Shown here one piece after another: positions 47,395-58,807 of a stretch of 64,000 nt of DNA (its first letter is position 1; each line of letters starts with the position of its first letter). The position numbers and the translations under genes were made by a program. The DNA is from Terfezia claveryi (lineage: Eukaryota > Ascomycota > Pezizomycetes > Pezizales > Pezizaceae): contig WHUX01000004.1 in NCBI GenBank assembly GCA_015179025.1, positions 868,001 through 932,000 on the forward strand. The letters run 5' to 3'. The notes under the pieces were generated by a model. The model was given only the letters and a program-made list of their open reading frames with translations. It was not told the origin of the DNA and did not search any database.

Positions 47395-48610
47395 CTAATC
47401 CATATCTTCTACCATTTCTGCCTTACTAGCTTCTAACAACTTCTCTAACCTCCGCACTAAAGTCTCCTTATTCAGCCTCCCTTCCCCGGCTGTCAACGAT
47501 CTGATTGCCCCTTCTACTGCTAAAGCATCGTCCTTATCCTCCTCATCCTCAGCCTTCCGTTTAAGCTCATCTACCCCCTCATCAACATCCTGATTGATAA
47601 CTGGTATGTCCAGCTTAAACTTCCTCTTCTTTTCCTCCTTCTCCTCTTCTCTCCTCCTCTTCCTCGTTATCGGCCTTTCCGCTTTAGGCCTTGCTTCAAC
47701 AATCTTTCCAACAACTTTCTTCCCCTTGTCTTTGGCCATACTAACTTCCTCAACCTCATCATTCTTATCTTTACCCTTATCCGAATTCCCTCCCTCAACA
47801 ACCTCAACTTCCGCCTCAGCCTGTGCTTTGGCTTTTTCGCTTGGCGAGGTGGCTTGAGATACCACCTCGAGAGATGCAACCATTTCAATAGCTGCTTGTA
47901 TGTTTGGGGTGTCGATTTCATAAGGAGGGTTGTTAAAAGGAGTGAGAGTTATTGTCGGAGGGGATGTAAGAGGTGCCGAGGAAGATGCAGGCGAAGCAAC
48001 CTCCACCTGAATTTTATTTCCCCGCAATTGCTTCTTTTCCATGTACGTCTTTTCGGCAATATCCCTTGTCATCACCCACTTATATTTCTTGGTTCACTTA
48101 GCAGCTAACCTTTCTGCTACCTCTATCGTCATTTTCGCCTCTGTATTATTCATACTGGATTCCTCTCTGCAAACCGCGCAAGTTCTTGAGGAATTCTTCC
48201 ACAGGCCAAGGAGGCATCAATTCCCCTATCTTCTCTTCCCATTCATCTCCCCACGCATTCTCCAGCCTTTCTCGTGCATTCGCTTTTCTTCTTTGAGATT
48301 CTGTATGAATCTCAGACAATGGTAGGATTATTTTTGAGAAGCTGAGATCCGTCTCAACGTCTTCTTGGGATGCTTTCATGCTTATAAAGTCTTCGTCGGT
48401 CCACCCTTCCACCATTTCTTTAAGGACTTGGGTGGCAAAAGCTACCTTTTCTGCTTGAGTTTGGATCAGGTGAGCTATTTCTTTGGCAAACTCCTATTTG
48501 TCCCTTCCCTCCAGCTTTGCCATCTCATCTTGACACCTCTTCCTCAAATCTTGACTCCTGCTCAATACCCTATCAGCGATGCTGATAATTCGGTTGTCGT
48601 TTTCTGACAT
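47395..48610 (-). pseudogene. B third ORF: charged, Glu/Lys-rich protein of unknown role
   Basis: Unknown function. It lies after pol in the sense direction, between the hairpin array and the polypurine tract, so it belongs to the element. It starts at ATG 48,610 (MSENDNRIISIADRVLSR). A TAG interrupts near 48,494, a frameshift lies near 48,150 and a TGA near 48,095. The total is about 405 codons, ending AEMVEDMD. It has a Trp-rich middle (ENAWGDEWEEKIGELMPPWP), then a long charged region with a clear nuclear-localisation-like cluster RKRRREEEKEEKKRKFK and acidic coiled-coil-like segments. No signal peptide or membrane helix is visible, so it is not an env protein of the usual type. It may be an accessory or nuclear-targeting factor; that is speculation. 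Confidence 0.6.
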
Positions 48611-49173
48611 AGTAGATCGGGGTATGAGGCAGGGTAATAATATATGATATATGAAGTAGAGGAAGGTATCGTTTAGGAAGGATGAGTAGGATGTTACGAC
48701 TTAATGAGGGTTATTGTAAGGGAGCTTTTGTTCGAGGAGGAAGAATGAAGATTGGAGTTTGTATGAATGATGGGAGGATCGGAGGTATTTATACTAAACA
48801 GAACACTAAATTTTCAGCGCTCTGTTCGTATCTGATGCCTTCTTCATTTATTCCGTTCCATTCCAGACCCTTCTATAGAAGATTCTGTGGTTATCCGAAC
48901 ATTCGAATTTTCTTTCCATTCGTTATCCTGAACTCCCTGAACTTCTTTTCCTTATAATCTCTATCCCTCCCCTTTCTTAAAAATTTTTTGGCCTCCTCAA
49001 AAAAAATCCCTTGATACTCGAGTAATATTCTTTGTCCTTCTTTTTATATGAGTGTCAATTCTACTTCCTTCTCCCACCATCTTTCCTTTTCCACAACAGT
49101 AATTTCACGAGATCACTAGCATTATATTAAAATCAAAACCCGAATATGAAGCCTAATTTATCTAAAACGAGAC

Positions 49174-49677
49174 GATAAAACGAACAAAACTAGCGTAAAG
49201 CATCACTTACGGGTTCACATTCCACGTAAGTGATGAAAACAAGACGATAAAATAAACAAAACTAGCGTAAAGCATCACTTACGTGTTCACATTCCACGTA
49301 AGTGATCAAAACAAGATGATAAAATGAACAAAACTTGTGTAAAGCATCACTTATGTGTTCACATTCCACGTAAGTGATCAAAACAAGACAATAAAATGAA
49401 CAAAACTAGCGTAAAGCATCACTTACGTGTTCACATTCCACGTAAGTAATCAAAACAAGACGATAAAACGAACAAAACTAGCGTAAAGCATCACTTACGT
49501 GTTCACATTCCACGTAAGTAATCAAAACAAGATGATAAAACGAACAAAACTAGCGTAAAGCATCACTTACGTGTTCACATTCCACATAAGTGATCAAAAC
49601 AAGACGATAAAACAAACAAAACTAGCGTAAAGCATCACTTACGTGTTCATATTCTATATTAGTGATCAAAACAATAG
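49174..49677. repeat. Seven-copy 72-bp tandem hairpin array in B
   Basis: Units start at 49,174, 49,246, 49,318, 49,390, 49,462, 49,534 and 49,606, an exact 72-bp period. Each contains ATCACTTACGTG, a nine-base spacer and CACGTAAGTGAT, a perfect 12-bp inverted repeat in the consensus. Differences between copies are mainly C/T or G/A. It lies between pol and the third ORF, about 560 bp upstream of the latter. Confidence 0.93.
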
Positions 49678-49679
49678 GA

Positions 49680-52600
49680 TAGAAGTTCCTTACATCCGCT
49701 CTCCCAGCGTGTGAACATAACATTTTCCTAATCTTCAGGCTCCACCATTTCATACTTTCCTCGTTTCCCCCTTCATCGTTATCTCCTTCTTTAACTATCT
49801 CTTTATCTTCCACTTCAACTCCATAGCGGACAAAAAACCTCTTAACTCGATCTCCTGCATAAATCCCTTTCATCTCCGTGCCATCAAGTTCTTCGACCAG
49901 ATAAGTTCCCTGATCTTCTCTAACATCCCTATCTTATACGGGCCATTCCACTTATTCTTGAGCTTTTGAGACCATTACTTATTAAGAGCGCTATTGTATA
50001 GAAGCACCATATCCCTGATCTCCAAGTTCTGTTGTCTTTCTCGACAATTCTTGTCAAAGTGAGCTTTGTTTCTCCCTCGACTTTCTCTAATTTTCTTCCT
50101 TGCTTCCTCTATATCTTCTTCTCTTCTTTCCAGTTGCCTCGCTCTTGCAGCCAAAAGGTCTTCCCTACTTTTCACCTTATCCCAATTAACAGTAGCCCAG
50201 CTTTTCACAGAAAGTTCTACTGGAGTATACAATCTTGTCTGAATACAAGTTTAAACGGCGTATACCCAGTTGAAGCCCTAGTCGTAACTCTATCCACCCA
50301 CAGAACAAATGGTAGATTCGCCACCATCTTGATCCCAGTTTTGCCAACCATCCACAATTTGTTGGTGGCCCCTCTCAACAATACCATTCGACTGAGGATT
50401 GTATGAAGCGATACAGACGTTTTTAATTCTATATCTGTCAATTAGCAGCTTAGTTATCTTCTAGTTTTCGGGTCCATTATCTGGATTATTTGTTCGGAAC
50501 ACCGAATCTAACTATCCATTTGTGGACAAAAGCTGCTATACTTTTCGAATCTACTTTCTTCAATGCCTTTCCTTCAACCTATCCAGATAGGTAGTTTCTC
50601 ATTGCCACAATTCTCATCATTCCTTCATTTGCTAGCATATGTATCACTTCCAATCCGACCTTCAACCACAATGAGTTTTCTAAGGTAGGATGCAATTCTT
50701 CTATGACCTTATTCCGGATCTTTTTTGGCATTGCTGACAGCTTCGAACCTACTTCTCAACGTCTCTATACAATCCTTTCCACCAGTATCATAAGGCTACC
50801 TTCTCATACGTCCCCTTCCATCCTCTATGCCCACATTCTTCATGAAGCTCTTGCAAAATCTCTTTCTGCTCATTCTCTTTCCACACGACCCTTCTTGGAG
50901 GCAAGTTTTGCCGTGCCCTTGAAATAACAAACCTCCTTGAATCAAAAACTTCAAGGCGTTCAATCTGAAAGAATCAAACTGCTTATCCATTATCGCTTCT
51001 GACCTTTCAAGATCCTGCAAAAATTTCGAATCTTCCTTATTTCCTCCGGCATTCTTCTTTCTTCTTTTCGTCCTCAATAACTTCAATTTCCTCAAATTCA
51101 TTTGCTGCTAATTCCGCATCCATCTCGTCCTCTAACTCTTCCTCATCCGACACCTCAGAGTCTTCTTCTGATCGTCTTCTTCGGGACAATGCATCTGGTC
51201 CTTTGTGCCTGCTACCGGGTATGTGTTTGATTTCGAAGGCAAATAACTTGATTCATGCCAACCATCGATTCACTACGGATCCTGGCAGGTCCGAAGCTGG
51301 TTGGTTTAGCTGATGAACAAGCGTTCTTGTATCAATTTCAACTAAAAACATGACTCCATATAAGTACATGCGAACTTTTTCAATGCCTTAAGGAGACCCC
51401 GACATTCCAACTTTCCGGAATCATACTTTTTCTCAGCAGCAGTCCACATTCCTGATTCATATCGAGCCGGATGTCTTTTTCCGGTTTCTAGTTCTTCCTA
51501 CTGCAAAATTGCCCACCATCCGGCTAAAGACGAATCGACCGACAGCACAATTCTTCCTTTTGAGTCATAATCAATTGGCTTGAGAGCAAGCGTACTGACC
51601 AAAACCTTCTTCAACTTATCCATTGCTTGTTGTTGTTCACCCGTCCACTCAAATTCCACATTCTTTTTCCCCAGGTGAAAAAGCAGTTCTGCAATTGTCA
51701 AGAAATCTTTAATCCAAATTCTGTAATAGACACATAGTCCCAAGAATGATCGCATATCGGTAAGATCCATACATAAGGGCCAACTAGTAATTTTTCAGGT
51801 CTTTGCCTCTTCTGGCATTCTTCCATTCATCCCACACACATATGCCACGACCTTCAACTATTCCATTAGAAACTTGCTCTTAAACCCAGAAATTGTTCCT
51901 CCAGCTCGTTCTATATCTGCTAGCACCTTATCAATAGATATAATGGCATCTAGAACAAATTTTCTGATACCTGGCGCTATTTCAATTGGCTTTCCATTCT
52001 CATCCAAAAACAAGCTTCTAGTCTGCGGCTTAACCCCAACATCATCAATAAATGGCTTGCTTCTCTTAGCAGTTATCTGGTCCTTCAAAATCTTCTTCAT
52101 TATCCTGTCGAATACCTGTACTCCATTCGTATATCCTTGAGGTAGGGTAGTCATTCTAAGAAGTCCTAGTGGAGTTTGAAATGCTGTCATATCTCGGCTA
52201 ACCTCCGCTAGCTCACATTGATCATACTCGGAAAACAAGTCAAGCAAGGATAGCAATGGAAATCCAGCGAAGTCCTCGCTATATTCTTCCACAGATGGAG
52301 GCAAGCTCGCATCCTTAATGGTTACTGCATTCAATCTTTGAGCTGCATTGATGAGTTGATATCCCTTATCTTTTTTTTTTACCAGGAACCAGAGATTACG
52401 GTATGGACCACAACATCTTTCCAAAGCCCCACATTCAAGCTTTCTCTTCACGATATCAATAACCTCTTCTTCTAGTGCTTTCGGGACTCGAAAATTGGCA
52501 GCTTGCCATGGTACATGTTCAATAGTAGGAATCCTATGAGGCGGTTCGACTTCAGACTTGAAAACCCCTTTCTCCGTAAAATCAAAAGCAATTCCTGCTT

Positions 52601-55421
52601 CCCTGTTAAACAAAATTTCCATAAGAATATCCCGTTCTTCAGCGGTGATTGTTTCTCCAATCTTCAACTTGGTAATTCTTTCCGGAGTGAGCCTTTCCCC
52701 TCTTTTCAAAGAAGAAAACTTAGGGATAGTCCATGGGTATATGTTTTCAAGCGACGGATGTCCTATAAGATGTTCCTTCCAATTCTCTAACCCTTCAGGT
52801 TTCAATCCCCCTTTATGTGGAATATTAGCAGGACGAAATTTTTCTTGCTTTCTCTTGTATAGGGTCTGTCCTTTCACCTTTTTAAGCGAATCTGACACTC
52901 GCATAAAGCTCTTTACGCAAATGTTATCTTTTCCTTCCATAATCTTCAGCGGCTTCCCTTTTTCTATCTTTAAGGTAAAAACATCCACGTTTTCATCAAC
53001 TTGAACTTCCTCCCATACCTCACATCCTAGGTTACTGAACTCAACATCCGAATCCTCAGGAGTATCGTCAACTTGTCCATTGACCTTCAGGCAAGCCTTC
53101 ATCCATCTGGCTTCACTTCGATTTTGTTCATGATCAGATGGAACTAAGCAGAATGTCACTGCGTTTTCTTTTTCGTCATGTATCATAGTATAACAACTCC
53201 CATCGTCTCTATTGTCATGCTTCGCCCTGACCATCCTCTCCCAAGGCCTTCCCAAGATTATGTCCTAGGATAAGTTTTCCATAACAAAAAATTGACATCT
53301 GGTTGATATCCCTCCGATCCTTACCTCAACATCATAACAAATTCCATATGCCTTCATCCTTTGATTGTTTGCTGCTCCAACAGACCAATCCACAGCCAAA
53401 TCAATAGGTAATTCTAACTCCTCAAAGACATCTTTACTCATCAAACACAACTCCGCTCCCGAATCTATCAGCATCTTATACTCCGTCTCTTCAACTCTAC
53501 CCTTGCACTTAGGGGAAGTACACGCATATAGCTTCCTGAGCGCCTCTTTCCAACCAACAGTGAATGCCATGGCATCTGGATCGTCCACTTTTTCCTTGAT
53601 CGGTGGAACTCTCTTAATGCTAAACCATTGTTAAATTAGTTCTGGCGAAATCGATAGAAGCTCTCGAATGGTTACTCCTGGTACAGGTGCATCCAGAGTT
53701 CTTTTACTAAGATCTTTAATATCCACTTCTTCTCTCAAGGTAGCCCATAGTTTATCATAAGATTGACTAGGTTGCTTCGAATCAACCTTGGTTTGATCCT
53801 TCTATCCGCGCTTCAGGATTCTCGGAGGTACGGAAGGGTTGAAAGGTTGTTTCAATTTTCGATTGCTTTCGCCAACATCCTCAATATCTCTCATTCTTTT
53901 CTCCTCAATCAATGCTTCTTTTGATGCTTTGAAGACCACCGGTTCACCATTGATTCTTTCCTCAATAACATTACAATCAACACCTTCCTGATCTTCCACG
54001 AAAATATACTGCGCTTTTGAAACCTCACTTTCCTTCTTTCTCAAGTAGTCTCGAACACAATCTTTTTGCCACTTCATTCTTCCCTCAACTTCATACGGAA
54101 CAGGGATAAGAACTTCATCTCCTACACCCTGCTGTCCAAGATACGTAAATCGATCTCTTTGGTAGACTTCTCCATGCTCAATAGCTTTTTTTAAGTCTTG
54201 ACACTCCTCCTTCCTATGCATTTGACCATCCTAATAACATCCTCGAATTCGATTCGCTAACGATGCAGCCTGGTTTGGAGGGTAATCCCTATTTCCATAT
54301 TGTCGAGGTGGGTAATAGGGAGCTGCCTGCGGTGGAGTCTTCGTGAAGACATTCTTCAGGAATGAAATGTCAGTTTCCAACTTCTTTTGAGCTTCCATGT
54401 TACTCAGTTGGAGATCCTTCATCATTTTCGTTACCTCATCCAGTGGCTCGGCCTTCGTATGACTCTTACTTTCTATTTTTGGTTTCAATTCCTCTCTTAG
54501 CTTTGGGAGATTCTTCACCGAAGGGTTCATCTCTATTTGCTTCTTCGCCTTCCACAGCTTGCTCATCTGTGAATCATCCTTCGTACATATGTTCAACGCC
54601 TTCTTTTTTAGCTCCAGCCAGATAGTTGCAGTTGAATCGGTATCGTCAATGTCAATCTTGCATTGTTTGCAAAGCTTATCTCCTATTTTGTCAGAAAAAG
54701 CCTGCAAAAACATAAATACTGGCATATGTTCATTAATTACTAGCTTATTCACTAGAAGATTTGATTTCTCTGTGAATTCAAAAATGAACATCTTATAAGC
54801 TGACACCGAAGGTTCTTTTTCTTTTCTCATATTCTGGACGAGATTCTGCAGGAACATTTCCATATTCCTGATTTGCTCATTGTCATCGTCTTTAAACTCC
54901 GCTTTAAGCGCGACCACGAAATCGTCCCAACTTTCTCCAGCCATATATGAATCTAGCATCTTAATATACTTACCAATCATCTTCTCACAATAGAGAGTAA
55001 CTTTTTTGATACGCTGTGAGTTAGTCCAATCCATTGTTAATCCCTCCCATTGTACCAAAAAATCAGTAACATCAGTGCCATCAAAATACAGAGATCCTAA
55101 CTGAAATGGAAGGGGAAACAGCGAAAAAGCAGTAGCTAACGTAGATTGCTAAGGAACATTCTGAGCCTGCGACTTTGATTCCAAGGCTTTCTTGATTTTG
55201 GTAGGTGAAGATACAGTATCGCATACGTAGGGCTCCCTACATATGTGATAAAATGGAGGGTAAAATGCTTGCTCTCGAGAATTCTGACTGTGGGAATTCA
55301 ACCCACGAAAATGTATGATATGCGTACATTCAAGCTTAGGTGTATCTTCTGTTGATTCTTTTTTTTTTCTTCTGCTCGATTTTCCCCCATTCTTATGCTT
55401 TTTTGGGCAGCTATTCTGCAT
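49680..55421 (-). pseudogene. B gag-pol, one long frame broken by stops
   Basis: Starting at ATG 55,421 (MQNSCPKKHKNGGKSS), Gag, protease, RT and RNase H lie in the same frame for about 5.2 kb, to about 50,220, where a one-base deletion shifts the integrase tail. Parts: Gag core with LYFDGTDVTDFLVQWEGLTM near 55,080 and a degenerate knuckle CY-stop-DGQMHRKEEC near 54,230; protease LIDSGAELCLM near 53,450; LS-stop-DIILGRPWERM near 53,260; RT with PFIDDVGVK near 52,045; LCVYYRIWIKDF near 51,730 and VDSSLAGWWAI near 51,510; RNase H; integrase remnants at about 51,100-50,220; and an integrase C-terminal part (KAHFDKNCRERQQNLEIRD, GIYAGDRVKRFFVRYG). Stops include 55,149, 54,231, 53,802, 53,265, 51,858 and 51,498. 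A fused gag-pol frame is common in fungal Ty3/gypsy elements. Confidence 0.8.
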
Positions 55422-55716
55422 AAAATTCCGAGTACGAGGCCAATTATTTTAACACCTCCCTCTTTTTCCTTATTTCTGAGTTGGGTACGCCACAAGCAAA
55501 GAACAAAGAATAAGGACAAATACACAGAGACCAAAGCCACAAAAGCCGCAAAAGCCAGGAAAGCCTCCAGAGGCTTCAACATAAGGGTTGCACTCAAAAT
55601 CATGGCTGAAAGGGGTTTTTTCGATTCTCCTCCTTCCGTACCATTTTTTTGAGTGATATCGATACGTATGTTCTAACAATTCCACAGAAGTCCAATTATC
55701 CTACTGCCTCAGCTCT

Positions 55717-55735
55717 CCGGTCGAAGGGACCAATA
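55717..55735 (-). other. B primer-binding site candidate
   Basis: Immediately inside the 5' LTR the minus strand reads TATTGGTCCCTTCGACCGG. The TGG two to three bases from the LTR end fits pairing with a tRNA CCA end, but the tRNA species was not identified. Confidence 0.4.
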
Positions 55736-55998
55736 TGAAGAAGATTACAAATAGTCAGAGTGACTATTACTGTCTTAGATGTCCGGAGAGTCGAATGAGC
55801 TGGCGGAATCCACTGGAATCTCGCAGAATCATCGCGGAGTATTCTTATGATAAGCGAAAATTCTATAAGCGAGGATCGATCTCAACGAGAGATAGGTGAT
55901 TCTTAAGACTTACGTGTCTTGACACATGCAAGTGATAGAGTAAAGCCTCAAGAAAATGTAAAAGACAATCGACAGCAGCATACGAAGCTGGCTATCAA
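55736..55998 (-). repeat. B 5' LTR, truncated
   Basis: 263 bp matching 46,758-47,020 of the 3' LTR with scattered transitions. The outer portion is replaced by unrelated sequence from 55,999. Confidence 0.82.
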
Positions 55999-56556
55999 CC
56001 ATGTATATATATAAGGTGTGAATTTCCGAATTCCCACGAATTCTATGTATATATGGGCGGCGAAGGTAGGATGCTAGTCTATTCCCCATAATAAAAGGGC
56101 TTGGCGAGTACTTGCGAGTAGCCTGCGAGTCGGCGTGAGCTGGCTTCTCATGGATTGCTATCGGTGCGAGTCGGTATTGAGTAGGAAAAATAGTTGGTAA
56201 ACCCGCCTCGACTCGGGCTGATGCGTACACTAAAAAAGACTTGCATAGGAGGTTTGTATAGAAATATTCTAATACAAAGCATCTAATCCATTTCTTTGAG
56301 CATACAACTTGCTAATTAAATCCCCCTCTAAAAAAAATTTAAAAATCCACCCCCTCTCCCAAAAAAAAAAAAAAAGGAAAAAAAAACAATGAACACAGAT
56401 CACCTAGACAAAAAAAAAGGAGAAAAAAACAACAAACACAGATTACCTAGACAAAAAAAAAGGAGAAAAAAACAATGAATACAGATCACCTAAAAAAAAC
56501 AAAAAAAAACGAATAGTCCTCCAACACAGACCTTCTTCTTCCAATGCATACTGTCC
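55999..56556. repeat. Unassigned segment with A-rich tandem repeats
   Basis: Begins with unrelated sequence that replaces the LTR end of B. From about 56,330 to 56,515 it is extremely A-rich, with three imperfect units of about 50 bp (ACACAGATYACCTAGAC followed by A runs and GGAGAAAAAAAC). No gene is seen. Confidence 0.6.
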
Positions 56557-57714
56557 TTAGATCAGATCCATCCAGGCCAAATTGGCCACATTTACTCCTG
56601 CCTCGTGCGTGGCTTGTTCTCTCACCCTGCGTACAGCTGGCAGAGCTCCCGGATCTTGTCTGGCTCTAGCCTATACTACCGCTAAAGCACCTCCAGCGAT
56701 TAGTCCCCTTGCTAGGAGCATTTCCCTACTATTTTGTGGCTGGGGATCCAGTTCTTGTATAATGTTCCATGCTAGAGAATCTGAATCATAAATTTCCTCA
56801 ACTGGGAACCTTTCCCTCTACTTCTGCTTTATTTAACACAAAGCTCTCTGCTGCCTCTTGATTCGCTTGCAGAGCTTTAGCTTCTGCTCCTCAAATGCTT
56901 CCATTATCCGTGAGAAGGTACATTTGACAAAGCTAGCAAGATTTCGACTTCATAAGTCGGAATCCTCAGCAGGGTCTATGTACTCCTCAGCTACATCTAG
57001 GAAGTCAGCTACAAAGTATACACCATCATCGGGGGGTAGGCTGTCTGCCACTACAGGCTCCAAAGCCAGATCCCTATACAGGATAACTTGTATCCTAATT
57101 GGTTTAGAGGAGCTTAGCTACAAAAATGCCTACACCTCCTCGTCGGTTTGTAGACGCATAGTGAGAAGGATTGTATTGGGTGGGTTGGGGTTGTCTAGTT
57201 CTCCGTAGATAGCCCGTACCTTTCTCCCAGCTGAGATCCTTTCATGAATCTTATCCACAATCTCTAAAAGGGATGCCAACTTCAGAATTGCAACACAGTT
57301 GCTTAGTGCTTTATTCCACTTATATTGGTCATTAGCGTCTTGTACCTCAGCTCCTCGGGTTGGATCAATGAGGAATAACCTCACGGGCTTTCAGAAACCC
57401 TCTTCAACATTCTGGTCTGCATTTCGCCTCGATATATTAGCCACCCCCCCTGCATTGGCCCCCCCCCCAAACTGGACATCTAGAGCATTCACAGCTAGGT
57501 TTGCTACTTGTGCTAATGCTTGCCTGCGCTCTGTATCTCTTGTCTTTTTAAGGACGTCTTGTAAAATCTTGTCAAGAGCAGTCTTGGCTACTCTTTTGAT
57601 TGGTGCTGCCCCATTTTGAATGAGCACAATTCTAGATGCAGGGAGCCTAGTCTTCTGCTGGGCGGAGCTTTTGAATTGACTCCAGAGGGCATTCCCGGCC
57701 TGCTGTTTCCCCAT
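56557..57714 (-). pseudogene. Unknown 386-codon frame broken only by stop codons
   Basis: From ATG at 57,714 ([17 protein letters not shown]) one frame runs 386 codons to TAA at 56,557 with seven internal stops and no frameshift. The TAG, TAA and TGA codons are all reachable from CAG, CAA or CGA by one C-to-T change. Readable parts include [71 protein letters not shown] and a basic Gln/Lys-rich KRIKRQQRALC segment. I do not recognise the family. It may be the protein of another mobile element or a silenced host gene. It sits between B and A2, in a region of transposons. Confidence 0.6.
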
Positions 57715-58807
57715 TATCCCCTGTGTTCATGCCCACTCCTTGACCCCATTCCTCCAGTTTGAGCACTGGGGATCACTCTCCCCACATCTCAATAGTACCT
57801 TTGTTTAGCTAACTTCTTGCACTGTAGATGGCATTTAGACGAACTACGTTGGAATTTTAGATACCCCCGTTGGAAACTATGCTTTAGAGATACTTATGTT
57901 ATGTATGTTAGGTATTATTCAAATGGAAAGTTGTGATAGCGGGAAGGTATTGTAATGATAGTAGGAGGTATTGTGAATAGAGGCTGAGAATAATTGATTC
58001 ACAGATCTATAGGGGTATTTATGGACTCTACGAAGTTGGATATAAAAGTAGGCCATGTTTGCTTAGTTGGCAATCAACATGGCCAGTCACTCCAGTTCTA
58101 TATGGCCTGCATAAGGCCATGACCTTTATATTAATTATTGGACATGTTTACTTCAAGTAGTTGACAATCCATATAGTCATCTATACCTGCATAAGACTAT
58201 GACCTTTGTGTTAATATCTAGCTCTATATAAATGACTTTCAAAAGCCCTCTAACCTTATAAGTTGGAATCTGAGTGTATTATATACTTTCTGTTGTGTAT
58301 GGATGTTGTTGTGATAGGCACAATAGCAAAATACAAATAACTATGGTACAATAGAAAGTATGCAATACATGCAGATTCCAACTTACGAGGTTGGGTTGAG
58401 TTATTTGGTAGTGCTATCCCAAATCTAAGCCTATTTGGAAAGCAGCTTGTACCCCTTCTAGTAAATTTCCTAAGTCAGAAAGACTTAGAACATTGCATAT
58501 GTATATGATAGCACTAAATATTAATAACTTATTTAGAGCTACTGTATTAAGCCCCTAATACAGAAGTTATCCAACTACTTAAGTTGGAATCTAAGTGCAC
58601 TACAAATATGCTGTTGTCCCGTAGATTTTTGTAATACTTAGTGGTATATGCCACTCACATCAATTCCTTTCTAATTGGATATGAGACTAGCAGCTATATA
58701 TATTGAAACCATAGTACTAATATGGGTTTGATTTGCTCCCCCCCCAAATCTCTTAATACATATAAACTTCAATATCTGCAATACATTAATTACTATTATT
58801 GACTATT
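57715..58807. other. AT-rich spacer with inverted repeat
   Basis: No gene is seen. It contains an imperfect direct duplication (about 58,050-58,130 and 58,140-58,220, sharing GCATAAGRCYATGACCTTT) and a long imperfect inverted repeat at about 58,250-58,405. Confidence 0.55.
58250..58405. repeat. MITE-like inverted repeat
   Basis: AACCTTATAAGTTGGAATCT at the left pairs with AGATTCCAACTTACGAGGTT at the right, and the homology continues inward (TATACTTTCTGTTGT with ACAATAGAAAGTATG), leaving a loop of about 50 bp. A further copy of AAGTTGGAATCT lies near 58,580. No coding sequence. Confidence 0.6.

Larger units (their letters stand above)
46758..55998 (-). mobile_element. B: minus-strand Ty3/gypsy element with an extra ORF
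   Basis: Reads right to left. The 5' LTR fragment is 55,998-55,736; gag-pol is in a single frame from 55,421; a hairpin array lies at 49,677-49,174; a third ORF at 48,610-47,395; a polypurine tract at 47,230-47,216; and the 3' LTR at 47,215-46,758. The 5' LTR lacks about 195 bp at its outer end. Protease has LIDSGAELCLM, RT has PFIDDVGVK in place of YxDD, and RNase H and integrase follow, but no chromodomain was recognised. Nonsense codons are scattered, mostly TAG and TAA at former CAG or CAA, so the element is dead. Confidence 0.85.

Noticed and set aside
47594..48325. Plus-strand frames rich in Ser, Phe and Leu
   Set aside because: Antisense of the charged third ORF of element B; GAA/AAG codons read backwards give Phe, Leu and Ser.
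48682..48957. Plus-strand frame of 91 codons between the third ORF and the hairpin array of B
   Set aside because: Antisense to the element, without known motif; probably chance.
56582..57619. Plus-strand frames of 69-116 codons
   Set aside because: They lie opposite the single minus-strand 386-codon frame, whose uniform frame and interpretable stop pattern are a better explanation.
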